A DNA stretch of 64,000 nucleotides from Sutterella wadsworthensis 2_1_59BFAA (GCF_000297775.1 NZ_JH815514.1:141455-205454), one strand, 5' to 3'; numbered from the stretch's first letter, positions 55,618 to 64,000 are shown. Translations and numbers: made by a program. Notes: a model not told the origin generated them from the letters alone.

Positions 55618-57147
55618 ATGCACAAGCTTCGATCCGTCACCCTGCTGTGCGCAGGCATCTGCGCCGGCGTCCTCTCCACCGTCGGCATTACCGCGTACGC
55701 CGAAAAACAGTCGGCCGCGCCCCTGCCCCTTGCAGAGATCCGCCAGTTCACGAGCGCCTTCAATGCGATCAAGGACTTCTACGTTGACGACGTCTCAGAC
55801 GCCAAGCTCCTTCAGTCCGCCGTCGACGGCATGGTGAGCGGTCTCGATCCTCACTCGAGCTTCCTCGACGTCGAGGGCTACAAGGACATGACTGAAAGCA
55901 CTCAGGGCTCCTTCGGCGGCCTCGGGCTTGAAGTGACGAAGGACCCCGCGGGCGTTCGCGTCATCTCCCCGATCGACGACACGCCCGCCGCACGCGCAGG
56001 CATGCGTGCAGGCGACATCATCACGCGCATCGACGGCAAGTCGGTAGCGGACATGTCCCTCAATGCGGCCGTCAAGCTCATGCGCGGTCAGCCCAACACC
56101 AAGATCGAGCTCGTCGTGGCCCGCAAAGGCGCCAACAAGCCGCTCAACTTCTCGCTCGTCCGAGCCCTCATCAAGACGCAGTCCGTCAAAATGAAGAAGC
56201 TCGACGAAAAGGTGGGCTACATCCGCATCTCACAGTTCCAGGAGCGCACGGCCGAGGATCTCTCGAAGTATCTCGACGAACTGGCCAAGGACGGTCATCT
56301 CGAAGGCCTCGTGCTTGACCTGCGCAACGACCCGGGCGGCCTGCTCCAGGCAGCCATCGGCGTCTCCGCCGCCTTCCTGCCGAAGGGCTCCGACGTTGTT
56401 TCCACGAAGGGACGTCAGGCGCAGTCCGACTACACCTTCAAGGCGGTCGAAGCCGACTACCGCGCGGGCAACGCCGTCAGGGCGCTCTCCGGCCTGACGC
56501 CTGTCGCAAAGAAGGTGCCCATCGTCGTCCTGATCAACTCCTCGTCCGCCTCCGCCTCCGAAATCGTGGCGGGCGCCCTGCAGGACCACAAGCGCGCGAC
56601 CATCATGGGCGACCGCTCCTTCGGCAAGGGCTCCGTGCAGACCATCATGCCGATGAAGTTCGGAGACAAGACCGTCGCCGTGAAGCTCACGACAGCACGC
56701 TACTACACGCCGTCGGGCCGCTCGATTCAGGCCAAGGGCATCATCCCCGACATCTATGTCGACGACACTCCGAAGGGCAACTACCCCTCCTTCCAGATCC
56801 GCGAGGCCGACCTCACGCACCACCTGATCAATCAGGATGAAAATAAGGATGAGAAGGACCTGCTCAAGGATCTGCCCTACGATGACGAGGAAGGCGAAAT
56901 CCCCGACTACCAGTACATGTTCGGCGACGACAAGGACTGGCAGCTCCAGCAGGCCGTCAATTTCCTCAAGAACAAGCCCGTGGCCGAATCCAAGTACCGC
57001 GGCAAGTCCCGCGACCTGGTGAAGAAGCTCAAGGCCGAAGCGGCGGCCGAAAAGCTCAAGGCTGATCGAGCCAAGGCCTCCAAGATGGAGAAGAAGGCCG
57101 AGGACGCCAAAGCTGACAAAGCTGAAGACGCCAAGACCGAAAACTAA
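55618..57147 (+). CDS. Carboxy-terminal processing protease (S41, CtpA type)
   Basis: A 509-residue periplasmic protease. N-terminal signal/anchor (about 1-28), PDZ domain (about 88-175, GGLGLEVTKDPAGVRVISP) and S41 catalytic domain with Ser310 (NSSSASASEIVAGAL) and Lys337 (DRSFGKGSVQ). CtpA-type enzymes degrade cell-wall hydrolases and other envelope proteins. The C-terminus is a low-complexity Lys/Ala/Asp/Glu tail of about 50 residues. I chose ATG 55618 for the signal sequence; ATG 55576 is in frame upstream. It follows the EnvC-like gene by 55 bases. Confidence 0.92.
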   Translation: MHKLRSVTLLCAGICAGVLSTVGITAYAEKQSAAPLPLAEIRQFTSAFNAIKDFYVDDVSDAKLLQSAVDGMVSGLDPHSSFLDVEGYKDMTESTQGSFGGLGLEVTKDPAGVRVISPIDDTPAARAGMRAGDIITRIDGKSVADMSLNAAVKLMRGQPNTKIELVVARKGANKPLNFSLVRALIKTQSVKMKKLDEKVGYIRISQFQERTAEDLSKYLDELAKDGHLEGLVLDLRNDPGGLLQAAIGVSAAFLPKGSDVVSTKGRQAQSDYTFKAVEADYRAGNAVRALSGLTPVAKKVPIVVLINSSSASASEIVAGALQDHKRATIMGDRSFGKGSVQTIMPMKFGDKTVAVKLTTARYYTPSGRSIQAKGIIPDIYVDDTPKGNYPSFQIREADLTHHLINQDENKDEKDLLKDLPYDDEEGEIPDYQYMFGDDKDWQLQQAVNFLKNKPVAESKYRGKSRDLVKKLKAEAAAEKLKADRAKASKMEKKAEDAKADKAEDAKTEN

Positions 57148-57160
57148 GTCGCACTGACCA

Positions 57161-57198
57161 AAAAAGGAGGCCGCGAAACTATCCGCGACCTCCTTTTT
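57161..57198. terminator. Bidirectional terminator between the protease gene and slmA
   Basis: A 10-bp A/G-rich stem (57161-57170 with 57189-57198) plus inner CGCG/CGCG pairing. It ends in T on the plus strand and, because of the A-run on its left, also on the minus strand. Confidence 0.88.
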
Positions 57199-57217
57199 CC
57201 ATCTTCTGTCTCCCTGC

Positions 57218-57829
57218 TCAAGGCTTCAAGAAGAGCTCCGTATCGGAGCTGCTCTTGAGCCCGGGGCGCACCTTGAAGCCCGTCAGCACAAAACGCTGCC
57301 ACTGGCCGAGCACGGACGCCATCAGGAGGGACGCCCTGCCGGACGCATCGAAATCGGCAGGAAGCGCACCTTCGGCAACGGCCGTGCGGTAACTCAGCTT
57401 CAGCCCCGCCTCAAGGGCGAGATGCAGTCGGCTGACGCGTTCGATGAGCCTGGGATCCTCGTAGATGAGAACCTGCCCCGTCATGACTCGCGTGATGCCG
57501 GGATTGGCGTCGGCAAACTGCAGCATCACATTCACGCTGGCCCTCACCTGATCGAGGCCGGACATGCCCTCCGACGCACGGATCTGCCCCGTCAGCCCCA
57601 TCAGGCTTTCCTCGGCAAAATCGATCAGTGAGTCAAACATGTCCGCCTTGTTCTTGAAGTAGCGGTAAAGAAGGCCCTCGCTGATGTCCATCACCTCGGC
57701 AATGCGCGCTGTGGTGATCTTTTCAAGCGTTGCTTCGTTGAGCATGCCTGCAAGGTGCTGCAGGACTTTCTGGCGGCGCTCTCCCTTCGTGCGTCGATGG
57801 GAGAGCGTAACTTCGACGGCATCCGTCAT
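57218..57829 (-). CDS. slmA: Nucleoid occlusion factor SlmA (TetR family)
   Basis: A 203-residue TetR-fold protein. Its N-terminal HTH (ITTARIAEVMDISEGLLYRYFKNKADMFDSLIDF) closely follows the SlmA pattern (ITTAKLA...YRHF..K..MFDSLIEFIEDSL). The PGITRVMTGQVLIYEDPRL segment corresponds to the SlmA region near PGLTRILTGHALMFEQDRL. SlmA binds chromosomal sites and blocks FtsZ assembly over the nucleoid. It lies 45 bases after sppA on the same strand. A general TetR regulator is the alternative, but the similarity is good. Confidence 0.85.
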   Translation of the reverse strand: MTDAVEVTLSHRRTKGERRQKVLQHLAGMLNEATLEKITTARIAEVMDISEGLLYRYFKNKADMFDSLIDFAEESLMGLTGQIRASEGMSGLDQVRASVNVMLQFADANPGITRVMTGQVLIYEDPRLIERVSRLHLALEAGLKLSYRTAVAEGALPADFDASGRASLLMASVLGQWQRFVLTGFKVRPGLKSSSDTELFLKP

Positions 57830-57874
57830 GATGTTCTTTCTTCTACAGTGCTGAAGTCTCGGGAAAGCGTAAGT

Positions 57875-59653
57875 TTACAGCGTCGGCTCGAACGGAGCCC
57901 AGGCCAGCGGTCGGTTCGACTGAGCGGCAAGCGCATCAAGCGCCTGCCTCACCTCGAGGACCTTTCCCACGGCCGCCCCCGCCCTGCTCTGCAGGAACGC
58001 ACGCAGCGCCCCCCGCCAGGACGTGTCGACAGGCTCCCACAGCACGGATGCAGTTTCGGCCGGCAGCTTCGCCTCACGGCACGCAAGCTTCAGGGCCTCA
58101 TCCATTCCGCCCTGAGCATCCGCCAGACCGAACTTGACGGCCTGAGCACCCGTCCAGACGCGGCCTTGGGCGACGCGCTCGACCTCCTCAACGGACATGC
58201 CGCGGGACTCGGCCACCAGCTTCTTGAAGTCCGCGTACGTACGGCTTACGCCTCCCTCGATGAGTCTGCGTTCCACATCGCCGGGCGCCGCAGCAGGATT
58301 GCCGAAGTCCGCAAGCGGCGTCGTGCGGTAGCCGCCGCGTCCCACCTTCAGCTCCTCACGAAGTCCCTCGGCGTGCACGCTCATCGCAAAGACGCCGATC
58401 GAGCCCGTGATGGAAAGCGGATCCGCCACAATGCGGTCCCCCGCCGTGGCGATCCAGTAGCCGCCGGAAGCCGCGGTGTCGCCCATCGAGATGATGACAG
58501 GGTTCCCCGTCTTCTTCTTGTACTCAACCAGACGAGCACGAATCAGTTCCGCCGCAACCGCATCACCGCCGAGACTGTTGACGCGCACGACGAGGGCCTT
58601 GACCTTGGGATCCTCCTGAATTTCATCGATCACGCCATTGATGCCGTCGGGCGTCATGCCACCAAGCTCGGGCATGCCCGTGATCTCACCCTCCGCAATG
58701 AGGACGGCCACTGTGTCTCCCGCAGAAACGGTCTCTGTCGCGGCCAGATAGGCCGTGGCGTCAATGGCCTTGAGGTCCTTCACCTGACCGCCTGCATACT
58801 TGTCGGCAAGCTTCTGAAGATAGGCATCTCGCGTCTCAAGCTCGTCGATGAGTCCCGCCTCCCTGAAGAAAACGGAGAGCGACTTTTCCGCCGTTCCGTC
58901 CTTCGCAATCCCGGCGATGAACTTCTCGACCGTGCCGTTGACCAGACCACGACGAGCCTCGAGACGGCTCACAAGCCCCGCCCAAGCGTCGTCCATGTAA
59001 CTCTTCTGGGCTGCAAGACTTTCCGCCGAAGGCCTGCCCGACGTAAAGATCTCGGGAGCGCTCTTGAAGGCGCCCGCCTTGTGCACCTCGACCTCAAGCC
59101 CCGCAGCGTTCAGAAGCGGTCCCCAGTAGAACGTCGTGGCGGAAAGCCCCTTGACGATGGCATCCCCCATCGGATGAATGCCGACGTGATCGGCATGCGC
59201 CGCGACCAGATACTGCGGTTGCGTGTACGAAATACTCCATGTCCAGACCTGATGCCCGCTCGTCTGACGATAGCGGTCAATCGCGGCTCCGATTTCACGA
59301 ATGGAGGCCATGCCCGCTCCCGCCAGATCGTCGACACGAAGCACGACGCCCGCGATGCGGTCGTCATGCGCCGCCCTGTCGAGCGCATCAACGACGTCCG
59401 CAAGCCTCGTATTCTCTTCAAAGGAATCCTGCCCGAACATGGACAGCATGAACGACGGCTCTGCAGGACCGCTCTCCTTCACTTCTCCGACCAGGTCAAT
59501 GCGAAGAAGCGTTCCCTTGGGCAGGTTCGGCGCCTCCGAGGCCACCCAGAAGACGACCGCCAGCGTGACGAGCGTCAGGAGAAAGAGAAGGTTCACCAGA
59601 AGACGGCGTACCCCGTCAAGCAGCGCATAGGCTGCGGCGATGCGTGAGAACAT
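57875..59653 (-). CDS. sppA: Signal peptide peptidase SppA (67-kDa type)
   Basis: A 592-residue inner-membrane peptidase that degrades cleaved signal peptides. One N-terminal helix (about 19-38) is followed by two tandem S49 domains. The catalytic Lys197 is in the first (HKAGAFKSAPEIFT) and Ser396 in the second (GDTAASGGYW), the typical split dyad of E. coli SppA (618 residues). Its start overlaps the 3' end of the upstream HAD gene by 38 bases, so the two are coupled. Confidence 0.94.
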   Translation of the reverse strand: MFSRIAAAYALLDGVRRLLVNLLFLLTLVTLAVVFWVASEAPNLPKGTLLRIDLVGEVKESGPAEPSFMLSMFGQDSFEENTRLADVVDALDRAAHDDRIAGVVLRVDDLAGAGMASIREIGAAIDRYRQTSGHQVWTWSISYTQPQYLVAAHADHVGIHPMGDAIVKGLSATTFYWGPLLNAAGLEVEVHKAGAFKSAPEIFTSGRPSAESLAAQKSYMDDAWAGLVSRLEARRGLVNGTVEKFIAGIAKDGTAEKSLSVFFREAGLIDELETRDAYLQKLADKYAGGQVKDLKAIDATAYLAATETVSAGDTVAVLIAEGEITGMPELGGMTPDGINGVIDEIQEDPKVKALVVRVNSLGGDAVAAELIRARLVEYKKKTGNPVIISMGDTAASGGYWIATAGDRIVADPLSITGSIGVFAMSVHAEGLREELKVGRGGYRTTPLADFGNPAAAPGDVERRLIEGGVSRTYADFKKLVAESRGMSVEEVERVAQGRVWTGAQAVKFGLADAQGGMDEALKLACREAKLPAETASVLWEPVDTSWRGALRAFLQSRAGAAVGKVLEVRQALDALAAQSNRPLAWAPFEPTL

Positions 59654-60356
59654 TCAAACACCCATTGCTAAAAATTCTGTCGTCCGGCGTTCCGAACTGA
59701 AGGCGGGAAAGCTCCCTGATGTGCCCGATCGTAAAGTCCGCACAGGGACGCACGATGCGGTTGGCAAGCTTGCCGTTCTTCTTGCGGTACCCCGTGCACC
59801 AGACCGTCCGGATCCCCTCGGCGTGCGCAGCCATGAGGTTCATCGGACTGTCGTCAACAAAGACCGTGTCGGCGGGAGAAACGCCCCAGCGCCGGCACGT
59901 CATCAGAAACATCAGGCGACTCGGCTTCGGACGCCATTGGCCCAGCGCATGCATGTCAGTGCTGGCCACCAGGCCGTCCACAACATGGTCAAGCTCCAGC
60001 GCTTCAAGCACGGCCCGGGCATAGTTGCGCGGACCGTTCGTAAAGACGACCTTGCGTCCGGGAAGCCTCTTCACGTCCTCTGCGGGACATCCACTGAATT
60101 GGATGTAGAGACGCGGATCAAAATCGTGCGCAAAGCTCAGGAAGTCCCGGGGATCGATGCCATGATGCCTCCAGAGCCCCAGGAACGTGGCGCCGTAAAC
60201 GCTCCAGTAGTGCCGGCGAAGAGCCGAAGCCTCCTCCCATTCCATGCCGAGCTCTCTGCACATGTATTCGTTCATCAGCAGATGAATCTTGTGGAGCATG
60301 CCGCCCGACGCCTCAAAGAGCGTGTCATCGAGATCAAATAGCCACAACTTCGGCAT
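59616..60356 (-). CDS. HAD-family pyrimidine 5'-nucleotidase-like phosphatase
   Basis: A 246-residue HAD hydrolase of the Pyr-5-nucleotidase/SDT1 type. The nucleophile motif is FDLDDTLF (Asp8, Asp10), a helical cap (about 17-90) follows, motif II is VFTNGP, motif III Lys is in RPKPS and motif IV is VFVDDSPMNL. The family hydrolyses UMP, CMP or related phosphates. The last 35 codons run into sppA and are not conserved-looking. The gene is preceded by the dksA terminator. Confidence 0.85.
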   Translation of the reverse strand: MPKLWLFDLDDTLFEASGGMLHKIHLLMNEYMCRELGMEWEEASALRRHYWSVYGATFLGLWRHHGIDPRDFLSFAHDFDPRLYIQFSGCPAEDVKRLPGRKVVFTNGPRNYARAVLEALELDHVVDGLVASTDMHALGQWRPKPSRLMFLMTCRRWGVSPADTVFVDDSPMNLMAAHAEGIRTVWCTGYRKKNGKLANRIVRPCADFTIGHIRELSRLQFGTPDDRIFSNGCLNVLTHRRSLCAA

Positions 60357-60384
60357 AGGTTCCCTTCTGTTCGAGTCGCAAATA

Positions 60385-60435
60385 CAAAAAAACTCGGCAA
60401 CCGTCCGTCATTTTACGGACAACGATTGCCGAGTT
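60385..60435 (-). terminator. Terminator after dksA
   Basis: A perfect 10-bp outer stem (60391-60400 with 60426-60435) and inner 6-bp stem (60403-60408 with 60415-60420). A T-rich tail follows on the minus strand (60390-60385). A second small hairpin (60443-60449 with 60455-60461) precedes it. Confidence 0.88.
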
Positions 60436-60488
60436 CATGGGAGCGCCCGGGTTTCGGGCGCATCCAGCAGGGTTGACTCCCCGCAGCA

Positions 60489-60908
60489 TCAGTCTCCGTA
60501 GAGCTTCTGCTTGAGTTCGCGACGCTGCTGGGCCTCGAGAGAAAGCGTGGCGGTCGGGCGGGCGAGCAGACGGGCGACGCCGATGGGATCACCGGTTTCC
60601 TCGCAATAGCCGTATTCGCCGTCGTCGATGCGCTTGATCGCAGCCTGAACCTTCTTCAGAAGCTTGCGCTCGCGGTCACGGGTACGCAGTTCAAGCGCGT
60701 GCTCCTCTTCGATCGTGGCGCGGTCGGCCGGATCGGGCACAACCGTCGTTTCGCGAAGATTCACCGTCGTCTGATCAGCATTTGCACGAAGCTCCGCTTC
60801 CATCGTCTGAAGGCGGTTCTTGAAAAATGCAAGCTGGCGCTCATCCATGTAGTCGTCTTCCGACATCTTCAGGAGCTCGTCAACCGTCAAAAGTTTAGTC
60901 GTGCCCAT
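60489..60908 (-). CDS. dksA: RNA polymerase-binding transcription factor DksA
   Basis: A 139-residue ppGpp cofactor that enters the RNA polymerase secondary channel. The coiled-coil tip has the required Asp59, Asp62 and Ala64 (DPADRA). In the globular domain only one (Cys102) of the four zinc cysteines of E. coli DksA remains: CEET in place of CxxC, and SLEA in place of the second CxxC. The family motif RLLARPTATLSLEAQ is intact, so this is the zinc-independent form common in betaproteobacteria as I recall. A good promoter lies at 60980-61009. Confidence 0.95.
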   Translation of the reverse strand: MGTTKLLTVDELLKMSEDDYMDERQLAFFKNRLQTMEAELRANADQTTVNLRETTVVPDPADRATIEEEHALELRTRDRERKLLKKVQAAIKRIDDGEYGYCEETGDPIGVARLLARPTATLSLEAQQRRELKQKLYGD

Positions 60909-60979
60909 AACTTCTCGTCTTTGTATTTAGATTGGCATTGTGTGGCCGAACAAAGCGGTGCGGCCGTCAGAAATATGGC

Positions 60980-61009
60980 TTTATACAGGAAAACTAGACC
61001 CTTTGCCAA
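60980..61009 (-). promoter_or_regulatory. Sigma-70 promoter of dksA
   Basis: On the minus strand, TTGGCA (61009-61004), an 18-base spacer and TATAAA (60985-60980). The leader of about 65 bases contains a small GGCCG/CGGCC hairpin (60944-60965). Confidence 0.7.
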
Positions 61010-61073
61010 CTGCCCAAGGCCGTTTTATTTCAGTAACTTCCCTGAGAGTCAATCCCGCACCTGCTCCACGCTT

Positions 61074-62066
61074 CTAGTCCAAACAGGTGGCGAGGCCGCG
61101 CTTGATGGCCTCCTCGGGAAGATTGCGCCCGATGAACACAATCTTCGAGAAGGGCTTGCGGTCTCCCCACGTATCAAGCACGTCGCTCACGGCAAGCATG
61201 TGCACGCCCTGGAAGACGACTCGGCGGTCGGTGCCGCTCAGATAGAGAACGCCCTTGTAGCGAAGCATGTCCTGACCGTAGACGCTCGTGAGCGAAGCGA
61301 TGTAGCGTTCGAGCTTCATCGGATTGAACGGTCGATCGGACTCATACACAAACGAGTGGATGTCGTCGTTGTGATGGTGCATGTGATGATCGTTGTTGAA
61401 GAACGCAGGATCAACATCAAGCACGTCGTTCATGTTGAAGCCCGTGATGTTAAGCACTTCGTCAACAGGGCATTCGCCCATGTTGACGCGGCGGATCGGG
61501 GCGCGGGCGTTCATCTGACGAAGACGCTGCTCCATGGCCGCAACTTCCTCGGCCGTGCAGAGATCCGTCTTCGAAAGCAGGATTCGGTCTGCAAAGCCGA
61601 CCTGATCGCGCGCAGCGGCCTCCTCGTCAAGCGTGGCGGAACCGTGCTTGCAGTCGACGACCGTCACCACGCCGTCAAGACGGAAGAAGGCGGCGACGGC
61701 ATCGTCCATGAAGAAGGTCTGGGCGACGGGGCCAGGATTGGCAACGCCGCTAGTCTCGATGACGACGTAGTCGAACTTGATCTCGCCCCTGCTGCGACGC
61801 AGGCGCAGATCAGTGAGAACCTTGGACAGGTCGCCGCGGATCGTGCAGCAGACGCAGCCGTTGTTCATGTTCACAATCTGTTCCCTGTCCGTCTGAACAA
61901 GCAGATCCGTGTCGATGTTCTCCTTGCCGAATTCATTTTCGACAATGGCGATCTTGTAGTTGTGGTTCTCGCTGAGGATGCGATTCAGCAGCGTCGTCTT
62001 GCCGGCACCGAGAAAACCCGTAAGAATCGTCACCGGAATGTCCGGCTGTTGTTCTTCAACCATCAT
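61074..62066 (-). CDS. CobW/COG0523-family GTPase
   Basis: A 330-residue G3E P-loop GTPase, a presumed metallochaperone. Walker A is GFLGAGKT (17-24), the metal-binding motif CVCC is at 71-74, the base-specificity motif is SKTD, and a His-rich loop (about 227-237, HHMHHHNDDIH) is present before the CobW C-terminal domain. Members deliver Zn or other metals (ZNG1, YjiA). Of two adjacent ATGs I use the first. It lies between rlmI and dksA on the same strand; the metal is not identifiable from sequence. Confidence 0.9.
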   Translation of the reverse strand: MMVEEQQPDIPVTILTGFLGAGKTTLLNRILSENHNYKIAIVENEFGKENIDTDLLVQTDREQIVNMNNGCVCCTIRGDLSKVLTDLRLRRSRGEIKFDYVVIETSGVANPGPVAQTFFMDDAVAAFFRLDGVVTVVDCKHGSATLDEEAAARDQVGFADRILLSKTDLCTAEEVAAMEQRLRQMNARAPIRRVNMGECPVDEVLNITGFNMNDVLDVDPAFFNNDHHMHHHNDDIHSFVYESDRPFNPMKLERYIASLTSVYGQDMLRYKGVLYLSGTDRRVVFQGVHMLAVSDVLDTWGDRKPFSKIVFIGRNLPEEAIKRGLATCLD

Positions 62067-62092
62067 TTTTTTATCCTCGTCAATAACGAACC

Positions 62093-62114
62093 AACCACGG
62101 GTGAGCCCGTGGTT
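62093..62114 (-). other. Stem-loop between rlmI and the CobW-type gene
   Basis: A perfect 9-bp stem (62093-62101 with 62106-62114, loop TGAG). There is no strong T tract on either side. It could be a weak terminator or an mRNA processing structure. Confidence 0.4.
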
Positions 62115-62136
62115 GTGCATGCAATCAGTCTACGCC

Positions 62137-63360
62137 TCAAGGCCTCACCAGGAGATGAAGTCCCTTCAGGTATTCGCCTTCGGGGTAGGTCATCAGAAGC
62201 GGGTGGTCAATGCCGCCGCCGAAGCGGCCGACGGCCCAGGCATCCACCTTGGCGTCAAAAACGGCGCCCGCAACGATCTTCTGGAAGAGATCGACGTCCA
62301 CCGCGCCCGAGCACGAGAACGTGAAGAGCTGGCCGCCGGGCAAAAGGAGCTTCAGACCGTTGAGGTTGATGTCCTTGTAGGCACGGGCCGCGCGTTCGAC
62401 ATGGCGATGGTTCGAGGCGAACTTCGGAGGATCGAGGATCACCAGATCGAACTTTTCGCCCGCATCACGAAGCTCGCGCAAATACGTGAAGACGTCCTTG
62501 CAGACAAACTTGGCGCAGTCACCCTCAAAACCATTGCGCCTGGCATTGGCGGCGGCCATGTCGAGGGCCTCCTGAGAGGAGTCAACGGAGACGACTTCGG
62601 CCGCACCGCCCTTGAGGAGTGCAAGAGAGAAGCCGCCCGTATAGCAGAAACAGTTGAGCGCGCGCATGCCCCTGCCGTGGACGCGGCGGAACTCCTCCGC
62701 GACCTTCTGGGCCGTCAGGCGGCTTTCACGCTGGTCGACATAGAAGCCGGTCTTGTGACCGACGCGCACGTCAACGCCATAACGCACGCCGTCTTCCACG
62801 ACTTCAATCGCGGCAGGCGGCTCTTCGCCGCGCAGCAGTTCGCTGCGGATCGGCAGACCCTCACGCTGGCGCGTGGCCGCGTCGGATCGGTCGAAGATCG
62901 TCTTCGCACCCGTGATCTCCATCAGCAGGTCGGCAATCAGCTCGCGATGAGCCTCAACGCCTGCAGACTGGAACTGAGTCACGAGGCAGTCGGCGTACTG
63001 GTCGACGATCAGGCCGGGCAGACCATCCGCCTCGCCGAAAACGAGACGCACGGCACTCGTGCGGTCACGCAGACAGGCACGAGCCTCGACGGCGTGACGA
63101 AGCTTCCTCTCGAACCAAGAGGCATCGATCACCTCCTCTTCCTTGAAGGACCAGCAGCGTGCGCGGATAGTCGATTCGGGCGAATAGGCTGCCCAAGCGA
63201 GGAAACGGCCGTCGAAAGAGACGACGCGAACAGTCTCGCCGCTTGCGGGAGCAGTCTTCTTGGAGTCGAGAACCACCTTTTGAACCGCCGTGTCGTAGAC
63301 CCACGGATGGCGGCGCAGAAGGGAGCGCTCCTTGGATTTCTTCAGAACCAGATCAATCAT
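62137..63360 (-). CDS. rlmI: 23S rRNA (cytosine(1962)-C(5))-methyltransferase RlmI
   Basis: A 407-residue class I methyltransferase with an N-terminal PUA domain (about 1-80; KKSKERSLLRRHPWVYDTAV). A RlmI-type central region and a SAM domain (about 205-400) follow, with LNCFCYTGGFSLAL, DPPKFASN and the C-terminal FTFSCSGAVD carrying the catalytic-region Cys. Length matches E. coli RlmI (396). It starts 3 bases after the dapF stop, so the two are co-transcribed. Confidence 0.92.
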   Translation of the reverse strand: MIDLVLKKSKERSLLRRHPWVYDTAVQKVVLDSKKTAPASGETVRVVSFDGRFLAWAAYSPESTIRARCWSFKEEEVIDASWFERKLRHAVEARACLRDRTSAVRLVFGEADGLPGLIVDQYADCLVTQFQSAGVEAHRELIADLLMEITGAKTIFDRSDAATRQREGLPIRSELLRGEEPPAAIEVVEDGVRYGVDVRVGHKTGFYVDQRESRLTAQKVAEEFRRVHGRGMRALNCFCYTGGFSLALLKGGAAEVVSVDSSQEALDMAAANARRNGFEGDCAKFVCKDVFTYLRELRDAGEKFDLVILDPPKFASNHRHVERAARAYKDINLNGLKLLLPGGQLFTFSCSGAVDVDLFQKIVAGAVFDAKVDAWAVGRFGGGIDHPLLMTYPEGEYLKGLHLLVRP

Positions 63361-63363
63361 GAC

Positions 63364-64000
63364 TTAAATGCCTTCAGGAATAGTGATGACACCTTTAAAA
63401 ACGGTCGTCGCCGGCCCCGTCATCATGACGGGAGCGTCCGGCGTCTTGAGGCCTTCCCAACGGATGGTGAGCTCGCCGCCACGGGCCTGAAGCGTCACCT
63501 CTTCGTCAAACCAACCGCGGCTGATACCCTCGACTGCGGCTGCACAGGCGCCGGTGCCGCAGGCGAGCGTTTCACCTGCACCACGCTCCCAGACGCGGAG
63601 CTTGCCGCGTGTACGGGAGACGACCTGCAGAAAGCCCACGTTGACACGGGCGGGAAAGGCAGAAAAATATTCCATCCTGGGGCCGACCTCCGCCACAGGA
63701 GCGGCGTCGACATCCTCGACGCGGATCACGGCGTGCGGATTGCCCATCGACAAGGCGGAAAACCAGACGTCGGAACAGGAGAGATGCGCATGATAAATCC
63801 TCGAGGCACCTTCCGTGCCGGATTCGAGGCCTTCGGGAACAAAGGGCAACACTTCCGGCGCCTTGCGGGCAGGCCCCATGTTCACCGTCACACGGCCGTC
63901 AGGCCTCACTTCGGGCTCGATGACGGCCTTCATCGTCTCAACGCGAATGCTCGTCTTGTCGGTGAGCCCCTCTTCACGAACAAAGACGGCGAAACAGCGG
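63364..64000 (-). CDS. dapF: Diaminopimelate epimerase (5' end beyond the window)
   Basis: The C-terminal 211 codons of DapF, which converts LL- to meso-diaminopimelate for lysine and peptidoglycan. The frame is open to the right edge, where it reads RCFAVFV: this is the first active-site cysteine context (GNGARCFA). The second active-site Cys is in ETLACGTGAC. About 70 N-terminal codons are missing. GNPHAVI and the MGPA motif are also present. Confidence 0.95.
   Translation of the reverse strand, partial: RCFAVFVREEGLTDKTSIRVETMKAVIEPEVRPDGRVTVNMGPARKAPEVLPFVPEGLESGTEGASRIYHAHLSCSDVWFSALSMGNPHAVIRVEDVDAAPVAEVGPRMEYFSAFPARVNVGFLQVVSRTRGKLRVWERGAGETLACGTGACAAAVEGISRGWFDEEVTLQARGGELTIRWEGLKTPDAPVMMTGPATTVFKGVITIPEGI

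Overview
This window looks like a stretch of core chromosome from a high-GC betaproteobacterium, most likely a member of the Burkholderiales. The evidence is gene order (lolB-ispE-tRNA-Gln-prs-rplY-pth-ychF; kdsD-kdsC-lptC-lptA-lptB-rpoN-ptsN-rapZ; rsmD-coaD-ferredoxin next to ftsY; yibN-secB), the cysteine-poor type of DksA, and the uniform GC-rich codon usage. Sutterellaceae is my guess for the family, but I could not test it. I see no insertion sequence, prophage block, CRISPR array or rRNA operon, and only one tRNA.

Layout from left to right. 1-7.2 kb: a tripartite MacAB-type efflux operon (outer membrane lipoprotein, adaptor, ATPase, permease) on the minus strand, divergent from an OmpR/CpxR-like regulator and its histidine kinase. 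7.3-12 kb: an EF-G-like GTPase, an FmdB-type zinc ribbon and aspS. 12-15.6 kb: a tightly packed minus-strand operon reading mtnA, class II aldolase, small unknown protein, BamE-like lipoprotein, primase-like protein. 15.8-19.3 kb: a Pat-like protein acetyltransferase and an enoyl-CoA hydratase homologue. 19.5-22.8 kb: a gltIJKL amino-acid ABC transporter behind a near-consensus sigma-54 promoter.

22.9-29.4 kb: KDO and LPS transport genes, rpoN (sigma-54 itself), ptsN and rapZ. 29.4-33.7 kb: mutY, a TPR lipoprotein, lolB, ispE and tRNA-Gln(UUG). 33.8-40 kb: prs, rplY, a DEAD-box helicase, pth, a DUF523 protein and ychF. 40.1-45.1 kb: a small XRE regulator, ahpC-ahpF and an AsmA-like protein. 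45.1-51.6 kb: ferredoxin, coaD and rsmD on the minus strand, then ftsY, an exopolyphosphatase, ftsE, ftsX and rpoH. 51.6-57.8 kb: trmL, an orphan NarL/LuxR response regulator, secB, a rhodanese-like membrane protein, an EnvC-like hydrolase activator, a CtpA protease and slmA. 57.9-64 kb: sppA, a HAD nucleotidase, dksA, a CobW GTPase, rlmI and the 3' part of dapF.

Several themes connect the genes. Envelope biogenesis is heavily represented (LPS transport, LolB, AsmA, SecB, SppA). Division control is represented by FtsEX, the EnvC that FtsEX would activate, and SlmA. Alternative sigma factors RpoN and RpoH are both here, and RpoN has a probable target operon (gltIJKL) about 7 kb upstream of its own gene. 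I found no convincing undescribed system. The most unusual arrangement is the mtnA-aldolase-unknown-lipoprotein-primase operon at 12.0-15.6 kb. Smaller points worth a second look are the sigma-54 site, a possible 28-codon leader ORF overlapping the envC start, and several enzyme homologues that lack a normal catalytic residue.
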